A DNA stretch of 64,000 nucleotides. Origin: Nitrosospira multiformis (GTDB taxonomy: Bacteria > Pseudomonadota > Gammaproteobacteria > Burkholderiales > Nitrosomonadaceae). Location: assembly GCF_900110185.1 (NCBI RefSeq), contig NZ_FOCT01000002.1, forward strand, positions 62,001 to 126,000, written 5' to 3'. Below the pieces are notes generated by a model, which was not told the DNA's origin, ran no database searches, and was given only the letters and a program-made list of their open reading frames with translations. The position numbers were made by a program, and so were the translations under genes. Shown piece by piece: positions 9,170 to 20,012 of this stretch; the stretch's first letter is position 1; each line of letters begins with the position of its first letter.

Positions 9170-10672
9170 TTGAATAAAATAATCCGTTCGGAATTACTGG
9201 TCTGTTTTCTGCTCGGCGCACTTACCGTTCCCGGTTTTGCGCCGTTTTATCTTTTTCCGATCCCGCTTGTAACCCTCGCGCTGTTGTGCCATTTCTGGCG
9301 CAACAGTGCGCGACCTCGCGCAGCCGGGTTGCTCGGCTTCTCGTTCGGTATGGGAATGTTCAGTGCGGGTGTCACCTGGCTATATATTTCCCTGCATGAT
9401 TTCGGCGCAATGCCGATGCCGGTTGCCGTGCTTGCGCTCATTTTTCTGTGCGGCTACCTCGCGCTGTTTCCGGCAATGACAGGCTGGACCCTGAGAAAAC
9501 TGGATATCGCCGCCCCTATCGTATGGGGGCTGACTGCCGGGGCGCTGTGGGCCTTGTCTGACTGGCTGCGCAGCGTATTGTTTACAGGCTTTCCATGGCT
9601 GACCCTGGGTTACTCCCAAGCGCCGCTCAGTCCCCTGGCCGGTTTCGCACCCATTATCGGTGTATACGGCATTTCGCTGCTGGTGGTGCTGAGTGCTGCG
9701 CTGCTGTGTTTGCTCGTTCAAAAGGAATTTCGCAAGCCCCTCTATTTTTTACCCCTGCTGACGCTCTGGCTTGCCGGTTGGGGCCTCCAGCAGATTCACT
9801 GGACTGAACCGGAAGGTGAACCGGTGACTGTAAGCCTGCTGCAGGGGAACATTCCGCAGGATATGAAGTGGCGTGAGGATCAGCTCATCAGTTCCATGGA
9901 AAACTACGCTCGGCTTGTACTGCAAAGCGACAGCCGCCTAATCATCACACCCGAAATTTCGATCCCGCTCTACCGCAACGAAGTATCGCCTATCTATCTT
10001 GCCCACCTGGCCGCCCATGCAAGGCGGAATAATGGCGACATTCTGGTTGGTCTGGTGGAAGCACCGGGTGGCCGGAGCGAATACTATAATTCCATGTTCA
10101 GCTTCGGCACTTCCCCTGAACAGAGCTACCGCAAGTATCACCTTGTGCCGTTTGGCGAATTCATTCCATTGAAACCGGTGTTCGGGTGGATCATCAACGT
10201 CCTGAAAATTCCGTTATCCGATTTTTCACGGGGCGCACTCGGGCAGCAGCCCATGAATATCGCGGGGCAGCGGGTCGCAGTGAATATCTGCTATGAAGAC
10301 GTGTTTGGCGAAGAGATCATCCAGCAGCTGCCGCAAGCCACCCTGCTCGCCAACGTCAGCAACGACGCCTGGTTTGGCCGCTCCATCGGGCCTCGACAAC
10401 ACTTGCAGATATCCCAGATGCGGGCCCTTGAAACAGGACGCTATATGGTGCGGGCAACCAATACAGGGGTCACGGCAATCATCGACGAGCGCGGGAGAGT
10501 GTTGCAGGAGGCGGAAATATTCACCACCACCGCCTTGCATGGCACAGCACAGGGATTTGCCGGCGCCACGCCCTACGTGCGGTTCGGCAACAGCCTGATT
10601 CTCGGGCTTTGCGGAATATTGCTGGGACTTGCCGTGTTATCCGCTTTTCGCGAAACCCGCAAAAAACGGTAA
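9170..10672 (+). CDS. lnt: apolipoprotein N-acyltransferase
   Basis: Inner-membrane enzyme that adds the third acyl chain to the N-terminal cysteine of lipoproteins. The 500-residue protein has an N-terminal half with about six hydrophobic helices and a C-terminal nitrilase domain. The catalytic triad is visible as Glu in ITPEIS, Lys in [12 protein letters not shown] and Cys in [11 protein letters not shown]. The only start giving the first helix is a TTG at 9170 ([14 protein letters not shown]); the next in-frame ATG would remove two helices. It is followed by glyQ after about 90 bases, as in other Nitrosomonadaceae. Confidence 0.95.
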   Translation: MNKIIRSELLVCFLLGALTVPGFAPFYLFPIPLVTLALLCHFWRNSARPRAAGLLGFSFGMGMFSAGVTWLYISLHDFGAMPMPVAVLALIFLCGYLALFPAMTGWTLRKLDIAAPIVWGLTAGALWALSDWLRSVLFTGFPWLTLGYSQAPLSPLAGFAPIIGVYGISLLVVLSAALLCLLVQKEFRKPLYFLPLLTLWLAGWGLQQIHWTEPEGEPVTVSLLQGNIPQDMKWREDQLISSMENYARLVLQSDSRLIITPEISIPLYRNEVSPIYLAHLAAHARRNNGDILVGLVEAPGGRSEYYNSMFSFGTSPEQSYRKYHLVPFGEFIPLKPVFGWIINVLKIPLSDFSRGALGQQPMNIAGQRVAVNICYEDVFGEEIIQQLPQATLLANVSNDAWFGRSIGPRQHLQISQMRALETGRYMVRATNTGVTAIIDERGRVLQEAEIFTTTALHGTAQGFAGATPYVRFGNSLILGLCGILLGLAVLSAFRETRKKR

Positions 10673-10761
10673 AATCGCGTTCTCACGCAGTTTTACGGCG
10701 TCTCTTGCTGCCTCTTGCTTTTGCGCCTTTTTGTCAATTACGGTCCGGCTCAGAATCTTAC

Positions 10762-11667
10762 ATGCGCACATTTCAGGAAATCATTCTCGCCCTGCAACAC
10801 TACTGGGCCAGGCAGGGCTGCGCGCTGCTTCAACCGTACGATATGGAAGTTGGCGCGGGCACATCCCACACTGCCACATTCCTGCGCGCGCTCGGCCCCG
10901 AGCTGTGGAAAGCGGCGTATGTGCAACCCACCCGTCGTCCAAAAGACGGGCGTTATGGCGAGAATCCCAACAGGTTGCAACACTACTACCAGTTTCAGGC
11001 GGTCCTGAAACCCGCCCCTGCCAACATCCTTGAACTGTACCTCGGCTCGCTCGAAGAACTCGGTTTCGATCTCCGCCAGAACGATATACGTTTCGTCGAG
11101 GATGACTGGGAAAACCCCACTCTCGGAGCCTGGGGATTGGGCTGGGAAGTGTGGCTGAACGGCATGGAGGTGACGCAGTTCACCTATTTCCAGCAGGTGG
11201 GCGGCATGAACTGCAAGCCCATCACGGGTGAAATCACCTATGGCCTGGAGCGGCTGGCAATGTACCTGCAAGGCGTGGACAACGTTTTCGACCTCACCTG
11301 GACAAAAGGGCTTTCCTATCGCGATGTCTATCATCAGAACGAGGTCGAGCAATCCTCCTACAATTTCGGGCACAGTGACCTGGATTTCCTGTTCAAAGCC
11401 TTTACAAGCCATGAGGCACAAGCCCGTCATCTGGTGGAACAGGGACTCCCTTTGCCGGCTTATGAGCAAGTGCTGAAGGCTGCACACACTTTCAATCTTC
11501 TCGATGCGCGCGGCGCGATCTCGGTCACGGAGCGCGCCGCCTATATCGGGCGCATCCGGGAACTCGCACGCAGCGTGGCACACGCCTATTACGAAAGCCG
11601 CAAGCGTCTGGGCTTTCCCCTGGCGCCGGTGGAATGGGCGCAGGAATTGCTGGAGAAAGCCGCTTGA
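10762..11667 (+). CDS. glyQ: glycyl-tRNA synthetase alpha subunit
   Basis: Catalytic subunit of the alpha2beta2 glycyl-tRNA synthetase. The protein from ATG 10762 is 301 residues, starting [20 protein letters not shown], as in E. coli GlyQ (303). Blocks [20 protein letters not shown] and [16 protein letters not shown] are diagnostic. An in-frame ATG at 10609 inside lnt would add a non-conserved 51 residues and is rejected. Its stop overlaps the glyS start (TTGA), indicating translational coupling of the two subunits. Confidence 0.96.
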   Translation: MRTFQEIILALQHYWARQGCALLQPYDMEVGAGTSHTATFLRALGPELWKAAYVQPTRRPKDGRYGENPNRLQHYYQFQAVLKPAPANILELYLGSLEELGFDLRQNDIRFVEDDWENPTLGAWGLGWEVWLNGMEVTQFTYFQQVGGMNCKPITGEITYGLERLAMYLQGVDNVFDLTWTKGLSYRDVYHQNEVEQSSYNFGHSDLDFLFKAFTSHEAQARHLVEQGLPLPAYEQVLKAAHTFNLLDARGAISVTERAAYIGRIRELARSVAHAYYESRKRLGFPLAPVEWAQELLEKAA

Positions 11668-13874
11668 CTGATGCAACACAAGGTTTGGCAACCCGAAATC
11701 TTCTGGTTGAACTGCTGGTAGAGGAACTGCCCCCCAAGTCGCTGAAGAAACTGGGTGACAGTTTCGCGCAGGGAATAGCCGCGGGCCTGAAAAGGCAGGG
11801 CTTGGCGCGGGAAGATGCGGCCGTCACCCCTTTTGCCTCTCCCCGACGCCTTGCCGTACATCTCACATGCATAGCAGCACAGGCGCCGGACACATCCTCC
11901 CTGAAAAAACTGATGCCGGTAGCAGTGGGTCTGGATGAAAATGGCCAGCCCACCCCTGCCCTGCTCAAGAAGCTGCGCAGTCTTTGCGGCGATGCTGGTC
12001 CTTTCCCCTTCCTCTCTCAGCTCAAACGCGCCCACGATGGAAAAACAGAAACCCTGTTTCTGGATAGCGTAGTGAAGGGAGCGACGCTGGCGGAAGGCCT
12101 GCAGGCAGCGCTGGACGAGACGCTGCAGAAATTGCCCATTGCCAGAATGATGACGTATCAATTGGCCGATGGCTGGAATACCGTCAATTTCGTCCGCCCG
12201 GCGCATGCGCTCGTTGCCCTGCATGGGAAAGAAGTTGTGGACGTATCCATACTGGGGCTGACAGCGGGACGTCAAACGCAAGGACACCGTTTCGAAGCGG
12301 TGACAAATCCGCTGACCGTGAAAGATGCCGACAGTTACGAGCATCAGTTACAAGAAGAAGGCGCGGTGATTGCGAGCTTCTCCCATCGTCGCGCCGAGAT
12401 CGAGCGCCAGTTGCTGGCCGCAGCCGGCAAGGAAGGGATCGGACTAACCCGGTATGACGGCCTGCTGGATGAAGTTACCGCGCTGGTGGAACGCCCCAGG
12501 GTGCTGATGGGTGAATTTGAAACGGGATTCCTGGATGTGCCACAGGAGTGCCTGATCCTGACGATGCAGGCCAATCAGAAGTATTTCCCTCTGCTCGATG
12601 CGGGCGGCCAACTCTCGCACAGGTTCCTGATCGTATCCAATATCCATCCGGTGGATGCGCGCGCAGTGATTGCCGGGAACGAACGTGTGCTGCGCTCGCG
12701 CCTGGCGGACGCAAAATTCTTTTTCGACCAGGATCGCAGGAAGACGCTGGCCTCGCGGGTGGAAGGCTTGCGGAGGGTTGTATACCACAACAAGCTGGGC
12801 ACGCAGGCAGAACGGGTGGAAAGGATCTGGGCCATTGCACAAACCATCGGCTTACAGCTCGGCGGTAATGAACTTGCAGCCCGGGCGGGCGAAGCAGCCA
12901 TGCTTGCCAAAGCGGACCTGCTCACCGACATGGTCGGCGAGTTCCCGGAGTTGCAGGGCATCATGGGACGCTATTATGCAAAGCATGACGGCGTGGCCGA
13001 GGAGGTCGCCGACGCGATCGAAGACCACTACAAACCGCGCTTTGCCGGCGATGAGTTACCGCGCAATCTGGTGGGCGTGTGTGTCGCGCTCGCCGACAAA
13101 CTCGAAACGCTTGTCGGCTTGTTCGGCATTGGCCAGATACCCACTGGAGACAAAGACCCCTTCGCCTTGCGCCGCCATGCGCTGGGCGTCATCCGCATAT
13201 TGACCGAAAAGGAAGCGCCGCTGGCGCTGAACACCCTGCTCGAGCAGACTGCGGACATTTTTGGACAAAAAATCAAAGGCTCAACTGAAACCACAGCCGA
13301 AACCCCCACTGAAACTTTAAGTGATTTCATTTACGAACGGCTGAAGCACTATTTCAGTACCGAATCCATCGAGGGACAGGCAACGGACTTTGGCGAACCC
13401 GGTAACGAGGGCCGGCCGGCTTTCTCCCCGCAGCAGATCGACGCGGTACTCGCCCTGCGGCCCCAGTTGCTGAATGATGTCAAAAAACGCCTGATCGCGG
13501 TGCGTGCTTTCGCCGCCCTGCCGGAAGCCGAAAGTCTTGCGGCGACCAACAAGCGGGTGGGCAACATTCTCAGAAAAGCGGAAGTCGATGGAGGTGGGCA
13601 AATCGACACCATCCTGTTGCAGGCGCCCGCAGAACAGGCGCTGCACGAGGCATTAAACCGTATAATGCCGGAAGCCGATGCAGCCTTTGCTGCCGGCGAC
13701 TATACCGCTTCGCTGCAGGCGCTGGCCGCACTGAAAGTTCCGGTAGATCGGTTTTTCGATACGGTAATGGTGAATACGGAGGATGCTGCGCTGCGCCACA
13801 ACCGGCTTGCCCTGCTTGCGCAAATGCAGAAGACAATGAACCGGATTGCAGATATTTCCCGACTGGCGATCTGA
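11664..13874 (+). CDS. glyS: glycyl-tRNA synthetase beta subunit
   Basis: tRNA-binding subunit of the heterotetrameric glycyl-tRNA synthetase. The protein opens with [20 protein letters not shown], the GlyS N-terminal signature, and includes [20 protein letters not shown] and [17 protein letters not shown]. The likely start is TTG at 11664, overlapping the glyQ stop by the sequence TTGA with GGAGAAAG 5 bases upstream; this gives 736 residues. An in-frame ATG at 11634 lies inside glyQ without a better RBS. A run of Thr/Glu-rich residues near 545-560 ([14 protein letters not shown]) looks like a small lineage insert. Confidence 0.95.
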   Translation: MTDATQGLATRNLLVELLVEELPPKSLKKLGDSFAQGIAAGLKRQGLAREDAAVTPFASPRRLAVHLTCIAAQAPDTSSLKKLMPVAVGLDENGQPTPALLKKLRSLCGDAGPFPFLSQLKRAHDGKTETLFLDSVVKGATLAEGLQAALDETLQKLPIARMMTYQLADGWNTVNFVRPAHALVALHGKEVVDVSILGLTAGRQTQGHRFEAVTNPLTVKDADSYEHQLQEEGAVIASFSHRRAEIERQLLAAAGKEGIGLTRYDGLLDEVTALVERPRVLMGEFETGFLDVPQECLILTMQANQKYFPLLDAGGQLSHRFLIVSNIHPVDARAVIAGNERVLRSRLADAKFFFDQDRRKTLASRVEGLRRVVYHNKLGTQAERVERIWAIAQTIGLQLGGNELAARAGEAAMLAKADLLTDMVGEFPELQGIMGRYYAKHDGVAEEVADAIEDHYKPRFAGDELPRNLVGVCVALADKLETLVGLFGIGQIPTGDKDPFALRRHALGVIRILTEKEAPLALNTLLEQTADIFGQKIKGSTETTAETPTETLSDFIYERLKHYFSTESIEGQATDFGEPGNEGRPAFSPQQIDAVLALRPQLLNDVKKRLIAVRAFAALPEAESLAATNKRVGNILRKAEVDGGGQIDTILLQAPAEQALHEALNRIMPEADAAFAAGDYTASLQALAALKVPVDRFFDTVMVNTEDAALRHNRLALLAQMQKTMNRIADISRLAI

Positions 13875-13889
13875 TACCGGTAACCGATC

Positions 13890-14423
13890 ATGAAACTCGT
13901 CATTCTCGACCGGGACGGCGTCATCAATTACGACAGTGCCGCCTTTATCAAGACGCCGGATGAATGGAAGCCCATTCCCGGCAGTCTGGAAGCAATCGCG
14001 CACCTTACGCAGGCGGGCTATCGGGTGGTGGTCGCCACCAACCAGTCCGGCATTGGCAGAGGTTTGCTGGATATGGTGTCATTCAATGCCATCAACGACA
14101 AGATGTGCAAAGCCGCCATCCAGGCCGGGGGACGCATCGATGCGATGTTTTTCTGCCCCCATGCCAACACCGACAGCTGTGATTGCCGCAAGCCCGCCAC
14201 CGGGATGTTCAAGGAAATTTCAGAACGTTTTGGGCTGGACTTGAAAGGTGTGCCTGCGATCGGCGACTCCCTGCGTGATTTGCAGTGCGCAGCTGCCGTC
14301 GGCGCGCTTCCCGTCCTGGTGCTGACCGGCAAAGGAAAAAAGACCGAAGCCGAGGATGGCCTGCCCGAAAACACGAAAATATTCGCTGATCTCTCGGCGG
14401 TGGTCAATGCCCTGACGCAATGA
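13890..14423 (+). CDS. gmhB: D-glycero-beta-D-manno-heptose 1,7-bisphosphate 7-phosphatase
   Basis: HAD-superfamily phosphatase of ADP-heptose synthesis for the LPS inner core. The 177-residue protein begins with the HAD nucleophile motif LDRDGVINYD, has ATNQSGIGRG, the zinc-binding cysteines in CPHANTDSCDCRKPATGM, and GDSLRDLQ as motif IV. All are typical of GmhB. The stop overlaps the plsC start (ATGA), so the genes are coupled. Confidence 0.95.
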   Translation: MKLVILDRDGVINYDSAAFIKTPDEWKPIPGSLEAIAHLTQAGYRVVVATNQSGIGRGLLDMVSFNAINDKMCKAAIQAGGRIDAMFFCPHANTDSCDCRKPATGMFKEISERFGLDLKGVPAIGDSLRDLQCAAAVGALPVLVLTGKGKKTEAEDGLPENTKIFADLSAVVNALTQ

Positions 14424-15193
14424 ACTGGATTCCGGTCGTGCTGCGCTCGACGCTCTACGCGCTGCTGCAGCTCATCATCACCCCTTTCTACTTCCTGATC
14501 GTCTTTGCCGCGTTCCCGCTTTCGCGCCTCAACCGCTATCGCATCACCTCCGGCTGGGCGCACCTGATGCTGTTTCTGCTGACTACGGTCTGCGGCATCC
14601 GTTATCGCGTCATAGGAAAAGAAAATATTCTCCCTACGCCGAGCATCATTCTGTCGAAGCACCAATCGGCATGGGAAACGATCGCCTTCCAGCAGATCTT
14701 TCCTCCGCAAGTGTGGGTGCTGAAAAAGGAACTGCTGCTAGTCCCGTTTTTCGGCTGGGGACTGGCGATGACCAACCCCATCGCGATCGATCGCAGCTCG
14801 AGAAAAGCGGCGCTGAAGCAGATCGTCGAGCAGGGAAAAGACCGGCTCAGGCAGGGATTCTGCATCGTCATTTTTCCGGAAGGCACCCGCATCGCCCCCG
14901 GCAAAAGGGGCAAATACGGCATTGGCGGCGCCTGGCTCGGCATCCATACTGGCGCACCGGTCATACCGGTGGCGCACAATGCGGGCCGCTTCTGGGGCAA
15001 GAACGCCTTCATCAAGCGTCCCGGCACGATCACGGTCAGTATCGGCGCACCCATCGACCCCAGCGGCATGGAACCGGGCGAACTCAATGCAAAGGTGGAA
15101 GCCTGGATAGAAGCAGAGGTGGCACGGATCGATAACCTGCATCCGGACGAAAACCCCAATCCGGACCAAACGCAAGAGGAACCCGCTGCGTGA
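14420..15193 (+). CDS. plsC: 1-acyl-sn-glycerol-3-phosphate acyltransferase
   Basis: Makes phosphatidic acid from lysophosphatidate at the inner membrane. The 257-residue protein has an N-terminal hydrophobic segment (about 10-35), an acyltransferase motif I reading KHQSAWET, and the motif III block FPEGTRIAPG. Motif I is HX4E rather than the textbook HX4D; I recall the Glu variant from betaproteobacterial relatives, so it is probably functional. The start ATG overlaps gmhB, and the stop overlaps the GTG start of the next gene (GTGA). Confidence 0.92.
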   Translation: MNWIPVVLRSTLYALLQLIITPFYFLIVFAAFPLSRLNRYRITSGWAHLMLFLLTTVCGIRYRVIGKENILPTPSIILSKHQSAWETIAFQQIFPPQVWVLKKELLLVPFFGWGLAMTNPIAIDRSSRKAALKQIVEQGKDRLRQGFCIVIFPEGTRIAPGKRGKYGIGGAWLGIHTGAPVIPVAHNAGRFWGKNAFIKRPGTITVSIGAPIDPSGMEPGELNAKVEAWIEAEVARIDNLHPDENPNPDQTQEEPAA

Positions 15194-15942
15194 AGAAGAT
15201 GGCATTCCAAAGGACGAAAACGAGCAAACTCGCGGCAAACGAACTGCGCCATATAAACCTGAACGGCAGCGAAGTCCCCTACACCCTCATGCGTTGCAGG
15301 CGCAAGACCATCGGCATGAGAGTGAGCAGCGAAGGCTTGACGGTGCGCATTCCGATGCGGGAATCGTTGAGCTGGGTCGAATCCGTACTGCAAAAAAGAG
15401 CCGACTGGATCGTCACCAAGCTCGACGAATGGAAGAACAGGAAGCCCACCCGGCCCGCGTGGGAAGAAGGTGCCATCTTTCCCCTGCTCGGAGAACCCTG
15501 GCAGGTGACGGTTACCGCCGACGGGGTACAGATGATGCAAGCAAGCGAGAACGCCAGAAGCAAGGATGAGCAGCCGGGCTTATCCCTGTCCTCCGGGGTT
15601 GCTGCCGAGCAGATCGAAAACGCCGTGATGAAGTGGTATCGCCAACACGCGCTGACCTGCTTTACCGAACGCATCGCCCTTTACGCAAATAAACTTGGCG
15701 TGGCTCTGCCGCAATTGCGCCTCTCCAGTGCGCGCACGCTCTGGGGCAGTTGCAACTCACGCGGCATCATCCGCCTCAACTGGCGCCTGATCCAGAAGCC
15801 GCTCGATCTGGTGGACTACGTGGTCGCGCATGAACTCTCCCACCTCATCGAAATGAACCATTCGAAAGCGTTCTGGCAGACGGTAGGAAGCGTGTATCCC
15901 GGTTATGCGGCGGCGAGGAAGAAGTTGAGGGGGATTGGGTGA
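15190..15942 (+). CDS. YgjP-like zinc metallopeptidase (DUF45 / M48-related)
   Basis: Probable intracellular zinc metallopeptidase of the SprT/YgjP-like DUF45 family. The 250-residue protein has the family block RLSSARTLWGSCNSRGIIRL and the zinc motif HELSHLIEMNHSKAFW (HExxH variant with a third His). The start is GTG at 15190, overlapping the plsC stop; an ATG six bases later is an alternative. An insert of about 25 residues (around 115-140, GVQMMQASENARSKDEQPG) is not part of the usual domain. It is last in the lnt-to-plsC unit. The substrate is unknown. Confidence 0.88.
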   Translation: MKKMAFQRTKTSKLAANELRHINLNGSEVPYTLMRCRRKTIGMRVSSEGLTVRIPMRESLSWVESVLQKRADWIVTKLDEWKNRKPTRPAWEEGAIFPLLGEPWQVTVTADGVQMMQASENARSKDEQPGLSLSSGVAAEQIENAVMKWYRQHALTCFTERIALYANKLGVALPQLRLSSARTLWGSCNSRGIIRLNWRLIQKPLDLVDYVVAHELSHLIEMNHSKAFWQTVGSVYPGYAAARKKLRGIG

Positions 15943-16145
15943 CGACGGGCCGAGATGTGATAGGGTAACTCCTAGTAGTTTCGATTTGATCTGACATTTA
16001 GTGAAGACAATTATTAGAAAGTGTCAAAAACGACTGCCTCAGGAATGATCTACCACATACTTCTATCAAAATTGCCGGTATCAGTTGTTTGGAGGCTGAA
16101 GTAAAAAAACCGTGACTCTAGTTATACATAGCAGTTAATCAAAAC

Positions 16146-16667
16146 ATGACGAAGTCCAGAAAACCTCCGACTCGCTTCGGTCTAGAAACATGTCAAGACA
16201 TGCACGAAAAGCTGAAGTGGGAAGCTCAGAGGCTGGAAAATGGGTGGAGTGTCTACGACACTTTCAACTTCGTTGTCACAGCTCACCATCTTTATATTGA
16301 TTGGATAGAGAAGTGTGGTAGTCCAGAGGTTAAAGCAAAGAAACTCTTACTTCCTGAGCCCGCAAAGATGGTTCTGCAGTCCATTGTCGACCTCGCCAAC
16401 GGCAACAAGCATTGGGAACTCACGCACGATAAGAGCTTGGAACGCCAAGTGATTACGGAAGTCTACGAGCGAACCATTAACGATTGGTATGCGTACTTCA
16501 TTGCCGGTCCAAGGGTGTACATCGTTTTTGGTGACTACAAACTCAGTATGATGGAGTTGATACACCAAGTGCTTGGGTACTTCAAATGGATATTCGAAGG
16601 CGGTGACATCGCTTTGCCACTGGAACTACAACGCCAACTTGAGCTATGTAGGATTCCAAAAACGTAA
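16146..16667 (+). CDS. hypothetical protein, orphan
   Basis: I do not recognise this 173-residue protein. It is soluble, mainly helical in appearance, rich in Trp/Tyr/Lys (HEKLKWEAQRLENGWSVYDT, WIFEGGDIALPLELQ) and has no signal peptide or obvious catalytic motif. Base composition and codon use look more AT-rich than the flanking core genes, and both flanks are AT-rich non-coding sequence of 200-280 bases. This suggests an acquired gene set between two conserved blocks. A complete frame with an ATG and plausible protein composition supports it being real. Confidence 0.6.
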   Translation: MTKSRKPPTRFGLETCQDMHEKLKWEAQRLENGWSVYDTFNFVVTAHHLYIDWIEKCGSPEVKAKKLLLPEPAKMVLQSIVDLANGNKHWELTHDKSLERQVITEVYERTINDWYAYFIAGPRVYIVFGDYKLSMMELIHQVLGYFKWIFEGGDIALPLELQRQLELCRIPKT

Positions 16668-16841
16668 TATGGTTCTTTCTGGCGCGACCGGTAGCACTAC
16701 TTTTCGCGAAATTTAATGCCGTATAAATGCAATGAACGCGCTAAAGATATTCAGTCAACAAACGCCCTTCAGAAATATTCTGAGCGCCGAATTAGCCACT
16801 ATCAACCAGATCGAGTCGAAAACACAGCGTTGCTGACCAAG

Positions 16842-16906
16842 AGAACCTCTAAAAAATCCTCCTCGGGGGCGATTCAGGTAACCCTAGAGGCTCAGTCAGA
16901 GGTTCT
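16842..16906. repeat. spaced 9-bp inverted repeat upstream of lptM
   Basis: AGAACCTCT (16842-16850) is the exact reverse complement of AGAGGTTCT (16898-16906), about 47 bases apart, in the gap between the orphan gene and lptM. It could form a long-loop hairpin or be a leftover of an inserted element. There is no direct evidence of function. Confidence 0.4.
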
Positions 16907-16949
16907 GCCCTTTGTGTTAGTATCCTCGATTTCTCATTCAAGCAACTTC

Positions 16950-17084
16950 ATGCGCACCCTCGCCGCTCTCGCCCTGACCGCCCTGCTGCTCAATGCCTGC
17001 GGCCTTAAGGGGCCGCTCTATCTTCCGCAGGAGCCTGCTCCTGAAAAACCGCCCGCATCTCAGGATAGCGAGAAAAAGAAGTGA
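16950..17084 (+). CDS. lptM: LPS translocon maturation lipoprotein LptM (YifL-like)
   Basis: A 44-residue lipoprotein: short signal peptide, lipobox LNAC (Cys16), then GLKGPLYLP, which is the conserved LptM/YifL core, and a Pro/Lys-rich tail. In E. coli LptM helps LptD mature. The ATG at 16950 gives the signal peptide at the N-terminus; a longer in-frame reading from 16716 is not credible. The stop overlaps the lysA GTG start (GTGA), the usual lptM-lysA arrangement. Confidence 0.9.
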   Translation: MRTLAALALTALLLNACGLKGPLYLPQEPAPEKPPASQDSEKKK

Positions 17085-18337
17085 GCGGTTTTCCTTTCTT
17101 CAGTTACCACAACAGACGTTTGTGGGCAGAGTCGGTGCAACTGGAGCGCGTCGCGCTTGAATTCGGCACGCCCTGCTATGTCTATTCGCATGCGGCGCTG
17201 ACAACAGCCTACCGGGAATTCGACGATGCCTTTGCAGAACGGGATCATCTGGTCTGTTACGCCGTCAAGGCGAATTCCAACCTTGCCATTCTCAACCTGC
17301 TCGCCCGCCTGGGCAGCGGTTTCGACATCGTCTCCGGGGGAGAGCTTCAGCGGGTATTGAAGGCGGGGGGCGATCCACAGAAAATCGTTTTTTCGGGTGT
17401 GGGCAAGCAGCCTGCGGAAATGAAAGTAGCGCTCGAAGCAGGCATACTGTGCTTCAACGTGGAATCGGAAGCGGAGCTGCATGTGCTGAACCGCGTGGCC
17501 GGAGAAATGGGCAAGGTTGCGCCGGTGAGCCTGCGGGTGAACCCGGATGTGGATGCGAAAACGCATCCGTATATTTCCACCGGACTCAAGGAAAACAAGT
17601 TCGGCATTCCTTTCGATGAGGCGGAGGCGGTTTATGCTTCTGCGCAAGAGCTCGGCAACGTACGGGTGGCCGGCCTCGATTGCCATATCGGCTCGCAATT
17701 GACAGAACTGGCGCCTTTCATCGAAACCTGCAAGAAGATGCTGGGGCTGCTCGACCGGCTGGAGGCGCAAGGGTTGGAGATCGAGCACCTCGATCTGGGT
17801 GGCGGCCTGGGGATACGTTATGCCGGGGAAAATCCCCCCTCGGCACGGGAATATGTCGAGGCGTTACGCAGCGTGGTAGGCAGCCGCAGGCAGAAAATCC
17901 TGATCGAACCGGGAAGGTCGCTGGTGGGCAATGCGGGTGTACTGCTTACAACCGTCGAGTATCTCAAGCCTACGCCGCATCGCGATTTCGCCATTGTCGA
18001 TGCGGCCATGAACGACCTGATGCGTCCGGCCTTATACAAGGCTTATCATGAAATCCTTCCGGTGGTTGTGCGCAACGAAATGGATGCAAAAACCTATCAG
18101 ATTGTCGGTCCGGTGTGCGAAACCGGCGATTTTCTCGGGCATGACCGCCACCTGGCGCTGGCTCAGGGTGATCTGCTCGCTGTCATGTCGGCGGGCGCTT
18201 ATGGCATGAGCATGAGTTCTAATTACAATGCGCGTCCACGCGCCGCCGAGGTGATGATCGACGGCGACCGTATCCATCTCATCCGCGAGCGGGAATCGGT
18301 CGAACAATTGATGGCAGGCGAGAAAATCCTCCCATAG
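17081..18337 (+). CDS. lysA: diaminopimelate decarboxylase
   Basis: PLP enzyme for the last step of lysine synthesis, meso-diaminopimelate to lysine. The 418-residue protein has the PLP lysine in YAVKANSN, the block HIGSQLTEL, GGGLGIRY, EPGRSLVGNAG, and the C-terminal CETGDFLG with the catalytic Cys. The start is GTG at 17081 overlapping lptM. Length is standard. dapF is not next in this window; the gene is convergent with mgtE. Confidence 0.96.
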   Translation: MSGFPFFSYHNRRLWAESVQLERVALEFGTPCYVYSHAALTTAYREFDDAFAERDHLVCYAVKANSNLAILNLLARLGSGFDIVSGGELQRVLKAGGDPQKIVFSGVGKQPAEMKVALEAGILCFNVESEAELHVLNRVAGEMGKVAPVSLRVNPDVDAKTHPYISTGLKENKFGIPFDEAEAVYASAQELGNVRVAGLDCHIGSQLTELAPFIETCKKMLGLLDRLEAQGLEIEHLDLGGGLGIRYAGENPPSAREYVEALRSVVGSRRQKILIEPGRSLVGNAGVLLTTVEYLKPTPHRDFAIVDAAMNDLMRPALYKAYHEILPVVVRNEMDAKTYQIVGPVCETGDFLGHDRHLALAQGDLLAVMSAGAYGMSMSSNYNARPRAAEVMIDGDRIHLIRERESVEQLMAGEKILP

Positions 18338-18361
18338 CCTCGTAAGGGGTTGTGGCAGGGG

Positions 18362-19798
18362 CTATAGCAGAAAAAGGGTTGCGAGCCCCAGGAAGATAAA
18401 AAAACCACCGCTGTCGGTCACGGCGGTTATCATCACACTGGAGCCTGCGGCAGGATCGCGCCCCAGGCTGTGCAGGGTCAGCGGTATGAGCACGCCCATG
18501 AGCGCGGCCAGCAACAGGTTGAGCATCATTGCCAGCATCATCACCAGGCTGAGCGAAATATTGCGGTAAATGATATAGGCAAACCCCCCGACCACCGCGC
18601 CCCACACCACGCCGTTCACGGCGCTCACGCCGATTTCCTTGCTGATCAGCATGCGGGCGTTCCCGCCATTCAATTGTCCCAAAGCGAGCGCCCGCACGAT
18701 CATGGTGATGGTCTGATTGCCGGAGTTTCCCCCTATTCCGGCAATGATCGGCATGAGCGCGGCCAGGGCGACGAGTTTTTCGATCGAATCTTCAAATAGG
18801 CCGATCACCCGCGAGGCGACGAACGCGGTAACGAGGTTGATGGCCAGCCAGGTCCAGCGGTTCTTGAGGCTCTTCCAGATAGGCGCGAACAGGTCTTCTT
18901 CCTGACTCAAGCCGCCTACGCTCAGGGCTTCGCTGGCTGATTCTTCCCGGATGAAATCCATCACGGCATCGATCGTGACGCGGCCCACCAGTTTTCCTTC
19001 CGCATTGACCACCGCGGCGGTAACGAGATCGTAGCGCTCGAATGCCTGCGCTGCCTGTTGCGCCCTTTCGTCAGGATAGAACACGATGGTTTCCTTGCCC
19101 ATGACCGAACTTACCAGCGCGGCCGGATCGCTTACCAGCAGGCGGTTCAAGGGTAGCACGCCCTTGAAATACTCGTTCCGGTCCACCACGAACAAAAGGT
19201 CGGTCTGATCCGGCAACTCGTTCAGGCGGCGCAGGTAGCGAAGGACCACTTCCAGCGTTACATCCTCACGAATGGTGACCACGTCGAAATCCATGAGCGC
19301 CCCCACCGCGTCTTCCGGATAGGACATGGCTGCCCGCAGCTTCTCGCGCTCTTCCATGGGAAGCGACTGGAATACATCTTCGAGAACGTCCCGGGGAAGA
19401 TCAGGGGCGATGTCCGCGATTTCATCGGCATCTAGCTGCTCTGCCGCAGCGCGCATCTCGCCGCGTTCCATCGAGGCGATGAGAGTTTCACGGACAGCGT
19501 CCGACACCTCCAGCAGGATTTCCCCGTCACGCTCCGCCTTGACCAGATCCCAGATCAACAAGCGGTCTTCGAGCGGCATCACCTCGAGGATGTGGGCGAC
19601 GTCAGCGGGATGAAGCTCGTCTAGGAGCTTCTGCAATTCAGCCAAGCTTTGCCCATGCAGGAGCCCATCCATGAGTCCCTGCTCCGACATGGGCTGCGGG
19701 GGCAGAAGCCCTTCCGCGAGCTTGTGCTCGTACAGTAACTGGATCACCCGCTGCAAATGTTCTTGCAGGTTTTCTGTTTCCCTGAGGTTATTTGCCAT
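18362..19798 (-). CDS. mgtE: magnesium transporter MgtE
   Basis: Mg2+ channel/transporter of the inner membrane. The 478-residue protein has the superhelical MgtE N-domain (DELHPADVAHILEVMP, AAEQLDADEIADIAPDLP), a pair of CBS domains (about 160-280; VMGKETIVFYPDE), and five C-terminal transmembrane helices with the pore block MPIIAGIGGNSGNQT. All are typical. It is transcribed alone, convergent with lysA. In the family the N and CBS domains close the pore when cytoplasmic Mg2+ is high. Confidence 0.95.
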   Translation of the reverse strand: MANNLRETENLQEHLQRVIQLLYEHKLAEGLLPPQPMSEQGLMDGLLHGQSLAELQKLLDELHPADVAHILEVMPLEDRLLIWDLVKAERDGEILLEVSDAVRETLIASMERGEMRAAAEQLDADEIADIAPDLPRDVLEDVFQSLPMEEREKLRAAMSYPEDAVGALMDFDVVTIREDVTLEVVLRYLRRLNELPDQTDLLFVVDRNEYFKGVLPLNRLLVSDPAALVSSVMGKETIVFYPDERAQQAAQAFERYDLVTAAVVNAEGKLVGRVTIDAVMDFIREESASEALSVGGLSQEEDLFAPIWKSLKNRWTWLAINLVTAFVASRVIGLFEDSIEKLVALAALMPIIAGIGGNSGNQTITMIVRALALGQLNGGNARMLISKEIGVSAVNGVVWGAVVGGFAYIIYRNISLSLVMMLAMMLNLLLAALMGVLIPLTLHSLGRDPAAGSSVMITAVTDSGGFFIFLGLATLFLL

Positions 19799-20012
19799 TA
19801 GGGAGGTTCCTGGAACAGGTTTTGCCTGATCTGATTGTAGGGAAAAAAACGTCGAATATTATGACAAGGTGAGTGAAGACGCAAACCGGACATAGAAGCA
19901 CAGGGAAACCGATCGGCAGCCGACAGCCGACGGGATGGGACTTCTCTCACAAGCCGCGGCTCTGCCTGACAGGACAGAGCGCCTCGACCACCTCGGCCTC
20001 TGCTATTTTATC

